DNA of 64,000 nt, from assembly GCF_946478835.1 (NCBI RefSeq), contig NZ_CAMLDV010000001.1, positions 1 to 64,000 of the forward strand. The letters run 5' to 3'. The translations under genes and the position numbers were made by a program. Below, piece by piece: positions 26,039 through 35,459 of this stretch (the first letter of the stretch is position 1; every line of letters begins with the position of its first letter). The notes under the pieces are model-generated. The model saw only the letters and a program-made list of their open reading frames with translations. It searched no databases and was not told the origin of the DNA. The DNA comes from an uncultured Bdellovibrio sp. GTDB taxonomy: Bacteria > Bdellovibrionota > Bdellovibrionia > Bdellovibrionales > Bdellovibrionaceae.

Positions 26039-26638
26039 TTATTTCTTCAAAATCACCGGATCAACAAGTCCCGGTTGCGGTTCTTTGATTTGTTTTTGCT
26101 TCGACTCTGAAGCAGTCTCTTCGTGATGTTTACCCGGCTCACCGTATTGGGAACGAACTTTTTTTAAAGTGCGTTTTACGGAAGAACCCAAGCTCATCTG
26201 TGTTTCCATGTCTTCGATGGACTTCAGTTCAATGCGTTCGTATTCTCTTTTTTCGACTTGGCCTTTTTCAGGGTAACGATATTTCAAAAGCGCACGCTGT
26301 TGATCGTATTCTTTCAACGTATTCGCAACATCCTTATGCAAAGTCATCATCTGACGGATGATCTCGTTTACTTTTTCTGGATCTGTTGTGTGTTGTTTTT
26401 CTAAAATCAATTTTTGGATTTCAGCTTCGCCAGCGTGAACTTTGGCTTCAAGACCTTGCACGCGCGCTTGGACAACGGCATAGGTTTCTTCTGCTGTTTT
26501 GACTTCTTTAGGAGCCGCCGCCGGAGCCCCATGCTCTCCGCCACTGCTTTCTTCTTTTTTCTCGCCACCTTCATTGGCAAACGCCAATGAAACCACTGTC
26601 AAAGAGATCAACAAAATCTTAGGAACCAGAGAGAACAT
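26039..26638 (-). CDS. Exported coiled-coil protein
   Basis: 199 residues. The signal peptide ends VVSLAFA, followed by a charged Gly/Glu/Lys/Ala/Pro linker and a long helix with heptad-like spacing (AVVQARVQGLEAKVHAGEAE to EYDQQRALLKYRY). The SD GGAGG is clear. Its start overlaps the end of the upstream zinc-ribbon gene by 20 nt, so the two are coupled. No family recognised. Confidence 0.65.
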   Translation of the reverse strand: MFSLVPKILLISLTVVSLAFANEGGEKKEESSGGEHGAPAAAPKEVKTAEETYAVVQARVQGLEAKVHAGEAEIQKLILEKQHTTDPEKVNEIIRQMMTLHKDVANTLKEYDQQRALLKYRYPEKGQVEKREYERIELKSIEDMETQMSLGSSVKRTLKKVRSQYGEPGKHHEETASESKQKQIKEPQPGLVDPVILKK

Positions 26639-27461
26639 CCTGCCTCCAGGAAATTTTAAACGGCAGATATTTAATTCGGTTGATTAGCACCGAGGCTTTA
26701 GCGGGAGACAAGCCTTTTAATACCAATCGGCCACCACCCACTTGATTTAAAATCTCATTCACATCCCAACCAAAACGGGAGTCCGTCATCGCTTCCTTTA
26801 ATTGCATTAGAAGACGACTGGATTCGATACCTTCAATAACCACAGCATACGTTAAAGGTCCCGCAGTCGTATCGGCATTGGCAAAATCAGTAACGTCAGA
26901 AAAATCAGCAGTATCAGTTGTACCAGATGGAGTTAAAGGCTCCGGAATGCGATCTAAGGTCTGGCTAAAATCATACGGAGCTTCTGATTCGGCAGGAACT
27001 TCCGCTTCATAATTAAGTGGAGTTTCGATTTCAGTTCCCGGAGGAATTTCTTCAGCGGGAGTCAGATAAGGATCTTCAGGAGGCGTCATCTCGTCAGGAA
27101 TATTTTGCGGGATCTCTCCACTGAATACCGGCTCTGGATGAGGAATCATCTCTTCGCCAACACCGCCCGCTCCCGCAGGAGGAGTGTAAGCGTAATCTTG
27201 TTGTGGAGGATTTTCGAAAGAGGTCCCTGATTGAAAGTCGGCGCCACCTTCGAAATCGGTGCCGCCCTCAAAGGACTCTGGAGTTTCAATCTCTTGTTCT
27301 AGCTCAGGCTCCGGCACTTGTTCAGGTTCGTGCTCGGCCATCTCGGGTTGCCCATTCCAATCGATAAAGTAAACCGCATTGCAATGGGGACACGTGAAGA
27401 GGGTCCCCATATGCTTCTCGAGTATCTCTATCGGCTTCTGGCAACTCGGACAAGGGATCAA
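26619..27461 (-). CDS. Zinc-ribbon protein with long acidic Pro-rich linker
   Basis: 280 residues starting at TTG 27461, directly after the secA stop. The N-terminal ribbon is CPSCQKPIEIL and CPHCNAVYFIDW, a four-Cys zinc site. About 150 residues of Glu/Pro/Thr-rich low complexity follow. A C-terminal folded domain (YAVVIEGIESSRLLMQLKEA to LKGLSPAKASVLINRIKYLP) resembles a small alpha/beta regulatory domain. The coupling to secA and to the exported coiled-coil gene suggests a secretion-linked or regulatory role, but this is inference. Confidence 0.65.
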   Translation of the reverse strand: MIPCPSCQKPIEILEKHMGTLFTCPHCNAVYFIDWNGQPEMAEHEPEQVPEPELEQEIETPESFEGGTDFEGGADFQSGTSFENPPQQDYAYTPPAGAGGVGEEMIPHPEPVFSGEIPQNIPDEMTPPEDPYLTPAEEIPPGTEIETPLNYEAEVPAESEAPYDFSQTLDRIPEPLTPSGTTDTADFSDVTDFANADTTAGPLTYAVVIEGIESSRLLMQLKEAMTDSRFGWDVNEILNQVGGGRLVLKGLSPAKASVLINRIKYLPFKISWRQDVLSGS

Positions 27462-30134
27462 TTATCTTTTTCCTTTACCTTGTTTATCCAAACGACGACG
27501 TTCTTCGCGGTTCATCGGACGATCATCACGAGGTCCGCTTTGGAAAGTCATCTTACGTGTTGGAGCTTCAGCCGTCTCCATCTCAGGCAAACTGTGCCCA
27601 ATGTCAGACTCTGAAGGAGATGAATAATCTAACTCATCCAAGTCTGCCTCTTCTGGCCTAAGGCTTTCAAGAACTTGCTCCTCAGATTGCTGAGCCACAA
27701 GTTGAACACGCATGATTTTTTCAATCGCGTCGTTTTTGATTGTGTTATTCAAAGTTTCAAATGCTTTGAAAGCTTCTTTTTTGTATTCAATCAAAGGATC
27801 TTTTTGTGCGTAACCACGAAGGCCGATACCTTCCTTCAATTTATCGATCACGTACAAGTGGTTCTTCCAGTGGTTGTCGATGCTTTGAAGCAAGATCATT
27901 TTTTGAACTTGCTCAAAGAAAGGCCCCATTGAAGATTTTTGACGTTCAAAGACTTCTTTTACGCCGTTTTTCACAGCATCAGTCACCGTCTCTGAATTGA
28001 TCGCCATTTTTTCAAATTCAACTTTGAATCCGAAAGTCTGCGCCAAAGAGTTGTTAAGTCCGTCAAGACTCCACTCTTCTTTTTTTCCGCCTTCAGGGAT
28101 GTAAGTATCAAGAAGATTTGAAACCACATCGCCCAACCAATCCAATGTTGTTCTTTCGATTTCTTGGCCTTCAAGAACTTTTCTGCGCATTCCGTAGATT
28201 GCGTTTCTTTGCGCATTCATGACAGAGTCGTACTCCATCAAGTTTTTACGAATGTCGAAGTTGTGTCCTTCGACCTTGCGTTGTGCGCCTTCGATCGCGT
28301 TCGTCACCATTTTCGCTGTGATTGGTTCATCTTCAGGAATGTTGAGCATTTCCATGATTTTTTGGATGCGCTCACCGTTGAAGATTCTCATCAATTTATC
28401 TTCCAATGAAAGATAAAAGCGAGACTCCCCTGGGTCCCCTTGACGACCGGAACGACCACGAAGCTGGTTGTCGATACGACGAGATTCATGTCTTTCCGTA
28501 CCGATGATGTACAAACCACCAAGGCTACGCACTTCCGCACGTTCCGCCTCCACTTGTGGTTTTAGTTTTTGATACATCTCTTGATATTCTGGAGAGTCGT
28601 CATTGCCGACGGCCGTTTTTGCCAACATCTCGGCGTTACCACCAAGCATGATGTCCGTACCACGACCCGCCATGTTTGTTGCGATTGTCACGGCACCTTT
28701 ACGACCCGCTTGCGCTACGATTTCCGCTTCGCGTTCGTGTTGTTTTGCGTTCAGAACTTCGTGCTTAATACCTTCTTTACGAAGGAAGTTGCTCAATGCT
28801 TCTGATTTCTCAATAGACTCTGTACCGACAAGAATCGGTTGGCCTTTTGCAATACGCTCTTTGATATCTTTTGTGATCGCTTTGTATTTTGCGTTTTCAG
28901 ACTTATAAACCACGTCCTCTTGGTCTTTACGTTGGATCGGTTTATTTGTCGGGATCACGTTCACATCAAGCTTGTAGATTTTTTGGAACTCTACGGCTTC
29001 TGTGTCTGCCGTACCCGTCATGCCCGAAAGTTTTTCGTACATGCGGAAGTAGTTTTGGAAAGTGATTGTCGCCAAAGTTTGGTTTTCAGATTTAACTTCA
29101 ACACCTTCTTTAGCTTCAATTGCTTGGTGAAGACCATCACTCCAACGGCGGCCCGGCATCAAACGACCCGTGAACTCATCCACGATCACGATTTCGCCAT
29201 CTTTGATCATGTACTCAACGTCACGGCGGTAAAGGTAGTAAGCCTTCAAACCTTGGTAAACGTGGTGAAGGATTTCGATATTTTGTGGATCATAAAGGTT
29301 GGAAAGACCCATAAGTTCTTCCACCTTCGCGTTTCCTTCATCAGTCAAAGACGCTGTCTTCGTTTTTTCTTCCATTGTGAAGTGAACATCGCGCTTCAAT
29401 TGCGGAATGATCGCGTTCACAGCGTAGTATTTATCAGTCGAAGCTTCTGCAGGACCTGAAATGATGAGCGGTGTACGAGCTTCATCGACAAGGATGGAGT
29501 CACACTCATCCACGATCGCAAAGTAGTGACCGCGCTGAACGTAATCAGCCAAATCAAACTTCATGTTGTCGCGAAGATAGTCGAAACCAAGTTCATTGTT
29601 CGTACAGTAAGTGATATCACAAGCGTACATTTCTTTACGTTGCTGATCATTCAAACCGTGAACGATAATTCCTGTAGTAAGGCCCAACCATCCATAAAGA
29701 CGGCCCATCCATTCGGCATCACGACGAACAAGGTAATCATTCACCGTAACAAGGTGAACGCCTTTTCCTGTCAATGCATTCAAGTACACTGGCAAAGTTG
29801 CAACAAGCGTTTTACCTTCACCGGTTCTCATCTCGGCGATGTTGCCACGGTTCAGAACGATACCACCAATCAACTGCACGTCGTAGTGGCGCATTCCCAA
29901 AACGCGCTTCGCAGCTTCACGGCAGACCGCGAATGCTTCAGGTAAGATGTCATCAACTGTTTCGCCTTTTCTAAGGCGCTCTTGAAATTCTGGCGTCTTG
30001 GCTTTGAGTTGTTCATCCGTGAGCGCAGCCATTTGAGGCTCTAGCGCATTGATACGATCCACCGTTGGCTGGATCTTTTTCATTTCACGGTCGTGCTTCG
30101 TTCCGAACATTTTTGTGAGAATTTGTGTAACCAT
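27462..30134 (-). CDS. secA: Preprotein translocase ATPase SecA
   Basis: 890 residues. Walker A is in [15 protein letters not shown], Walker B in [18 protein letters not shown], and the helicase signature in [18 protein letters not shown]. Full DEAD motor, preprotein cross-linking, helical wing and scaffold regions are inferred from length. SecA drives export of unfolded proteins through SecYEG. The C-terminus ends in a basic tail ([19 protein letters not shown]) and lacks the CxCxSGxxxxxCC/H zinc motif found in many SecA proteins. Confidence 0.97.
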   Translation of the reverse strand: MVTQILTKMFGTKHDREMKKIQPTVDRINALEPQMAALTDEQLKAKTPEFQERLRKGETVDDILPEAFAVCREAAKRVLGMRHYDVQLIGGIVLNRGNIAEMRTGEGKTLVATLPVYLNALTGKGVHLVTVNDYLVRRDAEWMGRLYGWLGLTTGIIVHGLNDQQRKEMYACDITYCTNNELGFDYLRDNMKFDLADYVQRGHYFAIVDECDSILVDEARTPLIISGPAEASTDKYYAVNAIIPQLKRDVHFTMEEKTKTASLTDEGNAKVEELMGLSNLYDPQNIEILHHVYQGLKAYYLYRRDVEYMIKDGEIVIVDEFTGRLMPGRRWSDGLHQAIEAKEGVEVKSENQTLATITFQNYFRMYEKLSGMTGTADTEAVEFQKIYKLDVNVIPTNKPIQRKDQEDVVYKSENAKYKAITKDIKERIAKGQPILVGTESIEKSEALSNFLRKEGIKHEVLNAKQHEREAEIVAQAGRKGAVTIATNMAGRGTDIMLGGNAEMLAKTAVGNDDSPEYQEMYQKLKPQVEAERAEVRSLGGLYIIGTERHESRRIDNQLRGRSGRQGDPGESRFYLSLEDKLMRIFNGERIQKIMEMLNIPEDEPITAKMVTNAIEGAQRKVEGHNFDIRKNLMEYDSVMNAQRNAIYGMRRKVLEGQEIERTTLDWLGDVVSNLLDTYIPEGGKKEEWSLDGLNNSLAQTFGFKVEFEKMAINSETVTDAVKNGVKEVFERQKSSMGPFFEQVQKMILLQSIDNHWKNHLYVIDKLKEGIGLRGYAQKDPLIEYKKEAFKAFETLNNTIKNDAIEKIMRVQLVAQQSEEQVLESLRPEEADLDELDYSSPSESDIGHSLPEMETAEAPTRKMTFQSGPRDDRPMNREERRRLDKQGKGKR

Positions 30135-30334
30135 AGCCTATGAGGATAGACTGAAAGACCTGCCAGCGACAAGCAAAGGGGTGATTTCTAGTCGCGTCAT
30201 TAACTCGATTTCATTCGAGAAATTGAATTTCAGGACCAAAGACGAAATTCGTGCGAAGCTCACCTTGACGAACTCAAATACGAATACAAGTTACGCATTG
30301 AATTTATAGGCGCCCTCACCAGACTCATCCGTGT

Positions 30335-30414
30335 TTCAACTCCTATCGGATTAAACAGTCCGCATCTCAGTCACTAGTCCCTGGACTGTGCTCGTTACTT
30401 GTTGGAGGTTTGAA
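30335..30414 (-). ncRNA. Structured 3' element of mini-gene B
   Basis: Immediately after the peptide stop, the minus-strand RNA pairs TTCAA and CTCC (30414-30404) with GGAG and TTGAA (30343-30335) in a closing stem with a 2-nt bulge. Inside are CAACAAGTAAC (30404-30394), identical to copy A, and CAGTCC/GGACTG arms; an overlapping AGTCC offers an alternative pairing. The architecture matches 6563-6630 although the stem bases differ. Confidence 0.55.
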
Positions 30415-30525
30415 TTAAAGAGCCTTGAACTTTGAGACCATCGTCAAGATTAGAAGAATGACGATCAAAAGACCTTTAGTAATCTTTAAAACGCGTCGAA
30501 TACGTAAGTACTGTCTTTTACGCAT
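30415..30525 (-). CDS. 36-residue basic hydrophobic peptide, mini-gene B
   Basis: ATG at 30525 with SD AGGAGGT 5 nt upstream. The peptide starts MRKRQYLRIRRVLKITKG, continues LLIVILLILTM and ends SKFKAL. It is a gapless paralogue of the peptide at 6450-6560. The SD is paired in a hairpin (see 30531-30607). It lies between trmL and secA in a 0.5-kb gap that otherwise has no gene. Function unknown; a type I toxin-like or regulatory membrane peptide is a reasonable hypothesis. Confidence 0.8.
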   Translation of the reverse strand: MRKRQYLRIRRVLKITKGLLIVILLILTMVSKFKAL

Positions 30526-30530
30526 CGGAC

Positions 30531-30607
30531 ACCTCCTGTAAGTTTTCGGACAGGAGATCCACCAAAAGCGAGTCTGGCAAAGGCCTGATTCGCTTTTGCA
30601 TTTTTAA
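30531..30607 (-). promoter_or_regulatory. Structured 5' leader of mini-gene B, SD sequestered
   Basis: On the minus strand, CTCCTGT (30556-30550) pairs with ACAGGAG (30539-30533) over the loop CCGAAAACTT; the second arm holds the SD. Hairpin 1 pairs AAAAGCGAATC with GACTCGCTTTT, with one mismatch. TTAAAAATGCAA at the outer end matches copy A. Stem bases differ from copy A but pairing is kept, which is covariation. Confidence 0.75.
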
Positions 30608-30630
30608 GACCATGCAAAAATCTTATTAAA

Positions 30631-31110
30631 TTACTTCGCGAAATTGATTTGTCTAACGCCTTCGTAGGCCGCGATGGCAACACTTGTTGCGAGATTTAAA
30701 CTTCTTGCGCCTTCACCGATCATCGGGATCGTCACAGTTTGATTGGGATATTTCAAAAGCAAATCCGGATCCAGTCCCTTCGTTTCTTTTCCAAAAACGA
30801 ACCAGTCGCCTGGTTGATAATCTGGTTCAAAATAAGTACGTTTTGTTTTTGTCGTGAAAAGCCAGATTCTGGAAGGATCTTCAACTTGCTTCCACCAGTC
30901 GGCGAAAGTTTCGTGACGGTACCACGTCAGATGCGGCCAGTAATCAAGACCCGCGCGTTTTAGATTGGTGTCGTTGATTTCAAAACCCATTTTGCCCACG
31001 ATGTGCAGCTCACAGTTCGTGGCCACACATGTGCGCCCGATGTTTCCTGTGTTTTGAGGAATCTCGGGCTCAATCAGTACAATGCGGAATAATTTCTGAG
31101 TCTCAGGCAA
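30631..31110 (-). CDS. trmL: tRNA (cytidine/uridine-34 2'-O)-methyltransferase TrmL
   Basis: 159 residues, the usual size of YibK/TrmL. The SPOUT motifs are visible: IVLIEPEIPQNTGNIGRTC at the N-terminus, FVFGKETKGLD in the middle and IPMIGEGARSLNLATSVAIA at the C-terminal knot. It methylates the wobble nucleotide of certain leucine tRNAs. Its start overlaps the end of the upstream gene by 8 nt. Confidence 0.93.
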   Translation of the reverse strand: MPETQKLFRIVLIEPEIPQNTGNIGRTCVATNCELHIVGKMGFEINDTNLKRAGLDYWPHLTWYRHETFADWWKQVEDPSRIWLFTTKTKRTYFEPDYQPGDWFVFGKETKGLDPDLLLKYPNQTVTIPMIGEGARSLNLATSVAIAAYEGVRQINFAK

Positions 31111-31706
31111 GATGCTTATAAACCTCTTGGCCGAATTTTGAGAGAGCCAAACGACGACCTTTATCGACGATCAACTCTAAGTTCATCAACTCACGATACA
31201 AAGTGAGATCAATCGGAACAATCTCTCGGCCTGTTGAGCGTCCCAATTTTTGAATGTACGTCACTTGTTTTTCAGTCAATTTTGACGTCAAAACAGGTTG
31301 ATCCTCGATCGACTTTTTCCAGTCTCCACCGGGAATCACCGCCGCATTCACCGGGAGTTTTAATGGATTCAAAAAATAAATCCAAGCTTTCACGGCCTGC
31401 GACGCTCCCTCAGGGAACACTTCGATCTCTTCTCTAGAGTAAAGGCTCTGCTCTGGATCTTGGCGATTGAAGCCAAAAAATTCGTCCAAAAGACCCAGCA
31501 AAAGTTCGGAACCTTTGAGTTCAACAAGCTGCCCCGGAACCAAGTCAGAGCCACCTTTGACCATCGCCGGAAAGCCTACTTTAAGGCGATATGCCGTCGC
31601 CTTCACGCGCGCAAATATTGAAGATTCCACGAAATTTTGGATCTTTGAAAAGTGAACCATGCCTTCACAAAAAGATCCGTAAACGAAAAAACGTGTTGTA
31701 GTCATT
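31103..31706 (-). CDS. Gamma-glutamylcyclotransferase-like (AIG2-type) protein
   Basis: 201 residues from the ATG at 31706 (MTTTRFFVYGSFCEGM); a G-rich SD lies upstream. The YGSFCEGM signature and the later PGQLVELKGSELLLGLLDEF fit the BtrG/GGCT fold. The C-terminal 80 residues are an extra domain. Coupled to trmL. Confidence 0.72.
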
Positions 31707-31881
31707 ATCCCCCCCGAGCACGACAACAATATAGGTTTTCCGAAAAAGAGGTCCCGTGTGTACCAAAAACCACATGGCACCGCAAGCCGCTTTCTGGGGG
31801 CTTCGTCATTTTTTCCAAAACGGTGACACTTACTGTTTCGCGTTATTGGAAATTAAAAAAATCAAATGACTTTAACAGTTT

Positions 31882-31909
31882 TTGCTTTCTTCAGGACCTT
31901 TGCTATCCT
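31882..31909 (+). promoter_or_regulatory. Possible sigma70 promoter for glnB-glnA
   Basis: TTGCTT (31882-31887), 16 nt, TATCCT (31904-31909), with TGC just before the -10. The region ends 44 nt upstream of the glnB start. A sigma54 -24/-12 pattern was looked for and not found convincingly. Confidence 0.35.
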
Positions 31910-31953
31910 CTTGAAAAGTTGTTTTAGGACTTCCCTTAGCACGAAGAAGTTAA

Positions 31954-32292
<339 letters not shown>

Positions 32293-32322
32293 AATTAAGT
32301 TTTAGCAAGGCTCGGAGGCCCC

Positions 32323-33747
32323 ATGACCCAAATGACAGGAAAAGACGTACTGAAGTTCGCCAATGAAAAAGGCGCAAAGATGGTAGATCTCAAGTTCTGT
32401 GACATGATCGGAACTTGGCAACACTTAACAGTCCCGTTGCATCAACTCAATGAAGAGACTTTTGAAAATGGTTTCGGATTTGACGGCAGCTCCATTCGCG
32501 GATGGAGAGGGATTGAAGAATCAGACATGGTGATCATGCCAGATCCTGCCACAGCGATGATGGATCCATTCATGCAGGTGCCGACACTTTCTGTGATCTG
32601 CGACGTGTGCTTGCCGGAAACTTTGCAACCTTACAATCGTGATCCTCGCCAAGTGGTTAAAAAAGCGATCGCTTACATGCAATCCACAGGAATCGCCGAC
32701 ACAGCTTACTTCGGGCCTGAAGCTGAGTTCTTTATCTTTGATGATGTTCGTTATGAACAAACAAGCAACTCTGCTTTCTATATGATCGACAGTGACGAGG
32801 CTTCTTGGAATACAGGACGCGACGAGGGCGGAAAGAATTTGGGTTACAAAATCCGCTCTAAGGAAGGTTACTTCCCGGCTTTGCCAACAGACTCTCAACA
32901 AGATCTTCGCAGTGAAATCTGCCTGGAGCTTGAAAGATGTGGCATGCAAGTCGAACGTCATCACCATGAAGTAGCGTCTGCGGGTCAAGGCGAGATCAAC
33001 TTCCGCTTTGATACAGCTCTGAACATGGGCGACAAAATGATGTGGTTCAAATACATCGTAAAAAACGTAGCAAAACGCTATGGTAAAACAGCGACGTTCA
33101 TGCCAAAACCACTTTTCGGTGATAACGGTTCTGGAATGCACATCCACATGTCTTTGTGGAAAGATGGAAAAAATCTTTTCGCAGGAAATAAATACGCCGG
33201 TCTTTCAGAGATGGCTCTTTATTATATCGGCGGTGTTTTGAAACACGCTCCGGCTCTTTGCGGTATCATCAATCCAACGACAAACTCTTATAAACGTTTG
33301 GTTCCAGGTTTTGAAGCTCCGACGAAATTGGCTTACAGCTTTAAAAACCGTTCAGCGGCAATGCGTATTCCAAACTCAGGTCCAAATCCGAAAGCAAAAC
33401 GTATCGAGTTCCGTACTCCAGATCCTGGTGCCAACATTTATTTAGCGGAAGCAGCGATCTTGATGGCGGGTCTTGATGGTATCATCAATAAAATTCATCC
33501 AGGTGATCCACTTGATAAGGACATCTATGGACTTCCTCCGCAAGAAGCGGCGGCGATTCCATCTGTTCCGGGCACTTTGGAAGAAAGTTTGAATCATCTT
33601 CGCGAAAACTGCAGCTTCTTGAAAAAAGGCGACGTTTTCAGTGAAGATTTGATTGAGACATGGGTTCACTATAAAATCGACAAAGAAGTTCGTCCGGTTC
33701 AACAAAGACCAGTTCCCTACGAATTTCATTTGTATTATGATTGTTAA
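32323..33747 (+). CDS. glnA: Glutamine synthetase, type I
   Basis: 474 residues. It makes glutamine from glutamate, ammonia and ATP in a dodecamer. Motifs include [11 protein letters not shown], the metal-binding segment [22 protein letters not shown], the ATP region [17 protein letters not shown] and the adenylylation loop [12 protein letters not shown] with its Tyr. SD GGAGG precedes the ATG. An adenylylated (GSI-beta) type with P-II control is consistent. Confidence 0.98.
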   Translation: MTQMTGKDVLKFANEKGAKMVDLKFCDMIGTWQHLTVPLHQLNEETFENGFGFDGSSIRGWRGIEESDMVIMPDPATAMMDPFMQVPTLSVICDVCLPETLQPYNRDPRQVVKKAIAYMQSTGIADTAYFGPEAEFFIFDDVRYEQTSNSAFYMIDSDEASWNTGRDEGGKNLGYKIRSKEGYFPALPTDSQQDLRSEICLELERCGMQVERHHHEVASAGQGEINFRFDTALNMGDKMMWFKYIVKNVAKRYGKTATFMPKPLFGDNGSGMHIHMSLWKDGKNLFAGNKYAGLSEMALYYIGGVLKHAPALCGIINPTTNSYKRLVPGFEAPTKLAYSFKNRSAAMRIPNSGPNPKAKRIEFRTPDPGANIYLAEAAILMAGLDGIINKIHPGDPLDKDIYGLPPQEAAAIPSVPGTLEESLNHLRENCSFLKKGDVFSEDLIETWVHYKIDKEVRPVQQRPVPYEFHLYYDC

Positions 33748-33771
33748 AAAACTTACAACTTAGGATAAGAC

Positions 33772-34176
33772 ATGGCATCAGACGACGTTAGAAATTTTAT
33801 GGGATACCTTTGGGTCCGCCAGGAAGATGGTATCATCACTATTGGTATCAACGAAGATGGACTTGAGGACTTTGAAGAGATCAGTTCTGTTGAGCTTCCT
33901 GCTGAACAGGAAAAAATTGATGCTGACGTCGTTATCGGTACTTTAGAAACAGACGACGGTCCATTGGACATTTACTCTCCTGTTTCTGGAACTGTGATTG
34001 AAGTGAACAGCCAAGTTGTCGAGGATCCGTCTATTATTATGGAAGATCCTTACGAAGAGGGATGGCTCATCCGCCTTGAAGCTGATGAAGACATGGACGA
34101 TGAGGATGAAGATGAAGACGATGATGACGACGACGATGAGGATGAAGACGACGATTACGAAGATGATGAAGATTAA
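33772..34176 (+). CDS. GcvH-like biotinyl/lipoyl fold protein without the lipoyl lysine, acidic tail
   Basis: 134 residues. Residues 39-103 align well with glycine cleavage H protein: VELPAEQEKI, DIYSPVSGTVIEVN and DPYEEGWLIRLE. The lipoylated lysine of ESVKAASDIY is replaced: here the segment reads ETDDGPLDIY with Asp62 in the Lys position. The last 30 residues are almost all Asp/Glu. It follows glnA by 24 nt and ends at a terminator, so it is probably co-transcribed. It cannot act as a lipoyl carrier at that site; function unknown. Confidence 0.75.
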   Translation: MASDDVRNFMGYLWVRQEDGIITIGINEDGLEDFEEISSVELPAEQEKIDADVVIGTLETDDGPLDIYSPVSGTVIEVNSQVVEDPSIIMEDPYEEGWLIRLEADEDMDDEDEDEDDDDDDDEDEDDDYEDDED

Positions 34177-34180
34177 TTAA

Positions 34181-34208
34181 AAAAAGCCCCGGACGCCCGG
34201 GGCTTTTT
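34181..34208. terminator. Strong bidirectional terminator
   Basis: AAAAAGCCCCGG (34181-34192) and CCGGGGCTTTTT (34197-34208) form a 12-bp stem over the loop ACGC, with U-runs in both directions. It ends the glnB-glnA operon and the convergent small membrane gene. Confidence 0.92.
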
Positions 34209-34222
34209 GTTTTTGGGCATAG

Positions 34223-34396
34223 TCACCGCTGCCCCTTTCGCCCCATAAGATTGATGAGAAAGCTGACCACCGCCAAAGCTAAGAATACCAACAAGAGCAA
34301 TCGGCCGATTTCCATCGACATCCCTGCAATTCCTGTGGCTCCAAAGATAAAGGCGACGATAGCTATAATAAAAAAGACTATAGCTGCTCTTAACAT
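34223..34396 (-). CDS. DUF1328/YtjA-type small membrane protein
   Basis: 57 residues from the ATG at 34396 with a GA-rich SD. Two helices: MLRAAIVFFIIAIVAFIFGA and IGRLLLLVFLALAVVSFLI. GIAGMSMEIGR between them matches the UPF0391 family. The longer frame start has no SD. Convergent with the terminator. Confidence 0.82.
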   Translation of the reverse strand: MLRAAIVFFIIAIVAFIFGATGIAGMSMEIGRLLLLVFLALAVVSFLINLMGRKGQR

Positions 34397-34571
34397 GGTG
34401 GGCCCCCTTTCTTGCAATGAAGGTTCATGATTATTATCCGCCGCTCTTCAAGAAAGAGCATGATTCTTTATTTTCTTTGATAAGATTCAGTGAATATTCT
34501 GTGAGATCACAGTTAGAAAGTGACCCTCATATTGTCCTCTGTTACAAACAAGATATATACAGGACCTCCGA

Positions 34572-35459
34572 ATGACATCCCGATTTGAAAATCTAATTCT
34601 CTATTCTATCTGCACATTGATCTGGGGCTCGACATGGTTGGTGATCACTTTCCAAATTGATTCCGCTTCCCCGGTGACTTCGGTGTTCTGGAGATTTTTA
34701 CTCGCAGCGGGAATTCTCTTCGCGTTTTGTTTCTTTAAAAAACAAAATCTCAAATACTCCCGCCGGGAGCATTTTCTTTTTGCCGCTCAGGGAATTTTCA
34801 TGTTCTCGGTCAATTACATGCTGACTTATATCGCCGAGACGATGATCAGCTCAGGCCTTGTAGCATTAAGTTTCACGGCTTTAGTTTACTACAATATGTT
34901 TGGCATGCGGATCTTCTTTAAAAAACCCATTACAAAAAATGTGATCATGGGTTCTTTGCTGGGTGGTCTTGGTATTGTCTTTATTTTCCTCAACGAGATT
35001 TTGCATTTTGATCCAAGCTCCCAAACGATCGTAGGCCTTTGTGTCGGCTTCCTTGCAACGCTGTCTGCCTCTACCGGAAATATGGTGGCGCAAAAAAGTT
35101 ATCAGTTACGCATTCCCGTTGTAGTTACGAATACTTTTGGAATGCTTTACGGAAGCCTGTTCACACTTATCATTGCACTTGTTCACGGTGATAATTTAGC
35201 GATTCCTTTGACGGGAAAATTCTTAGGAGCACTTTTGTATTTGGCTTTATTCGGATCTGTGATTGCCTTTGGCGCTTATCTGTCCTTGGCGGGAAAAATT
35301 GGCGCAGAAAAGGCCGCTTATACAAGTGTGATTTCGCCCGTTATTGCACTTGTCCTTTCGAGTTTCTTTGAGAACTTCAAATGGACGCCCTACATTCTTG
35401 TGGGCGTCCTGCTGTGTTTACTAGGTAATGTGCTGACTCTTACCAAACGGGCGGGTTGA
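34572..35459 (+). CDS. EamA/DMT-family transporter
   Basis: 295 residues with ten predicted membrane helices in two repeats; TLIWGSTWLVITFQ and VFWRFLLAAGILFAF are typical EamA features and AAYTSVISPVIALVLSSFFE marks the second repeat. Exporter of unknown substrate, inner membrane. The end overlaps the convergent lipoprotein gene by 20 nt. Confidence 0.85.
   Translation: MTSRFENLILYSICTLIWGSTWLVITFQIDSASPVTSVFWRFLLAAGILFAFCFFKKQNLKYSRREHFLFAAQGIFMFSVNYMLTYIAETMISSGLVALSFTALVYYNMFGMRIFFKKPITKNVIMGSLLGGLGIVFIFLNEILHFDPSSQTIVGLCVGFLATLSASTGNMVAQKSYQLRIPVVVTNTFGMLYGSLFTLIIALVHGDNLAIPLTGKFLGALLYLALFGSVIAFGAYLSLAGKIGAEKAAYTSVISPVIALVLSSFFENFKWTPYILVGVLLCLLGNVLTLTKRAG

Noticed and set aside
29526..29945. 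139-residue plus-strand ORF inside secA
   Set aside because: Antisense shadow of a conserved gene; no SD, no domain.
31861..31953. Possible sigma54 promoter for glnB
   Set aside because: No convincing TGGCAC-N5-TTGCA pattern; a sigma70-like pair fits somewhat better.
34104..34173. GAT/GAA repeat tract that looks like a microsatellite
   Set aside because: It is the codon repeat of the acidic tail of the GcvH-like protein rather than a separate repeat element.
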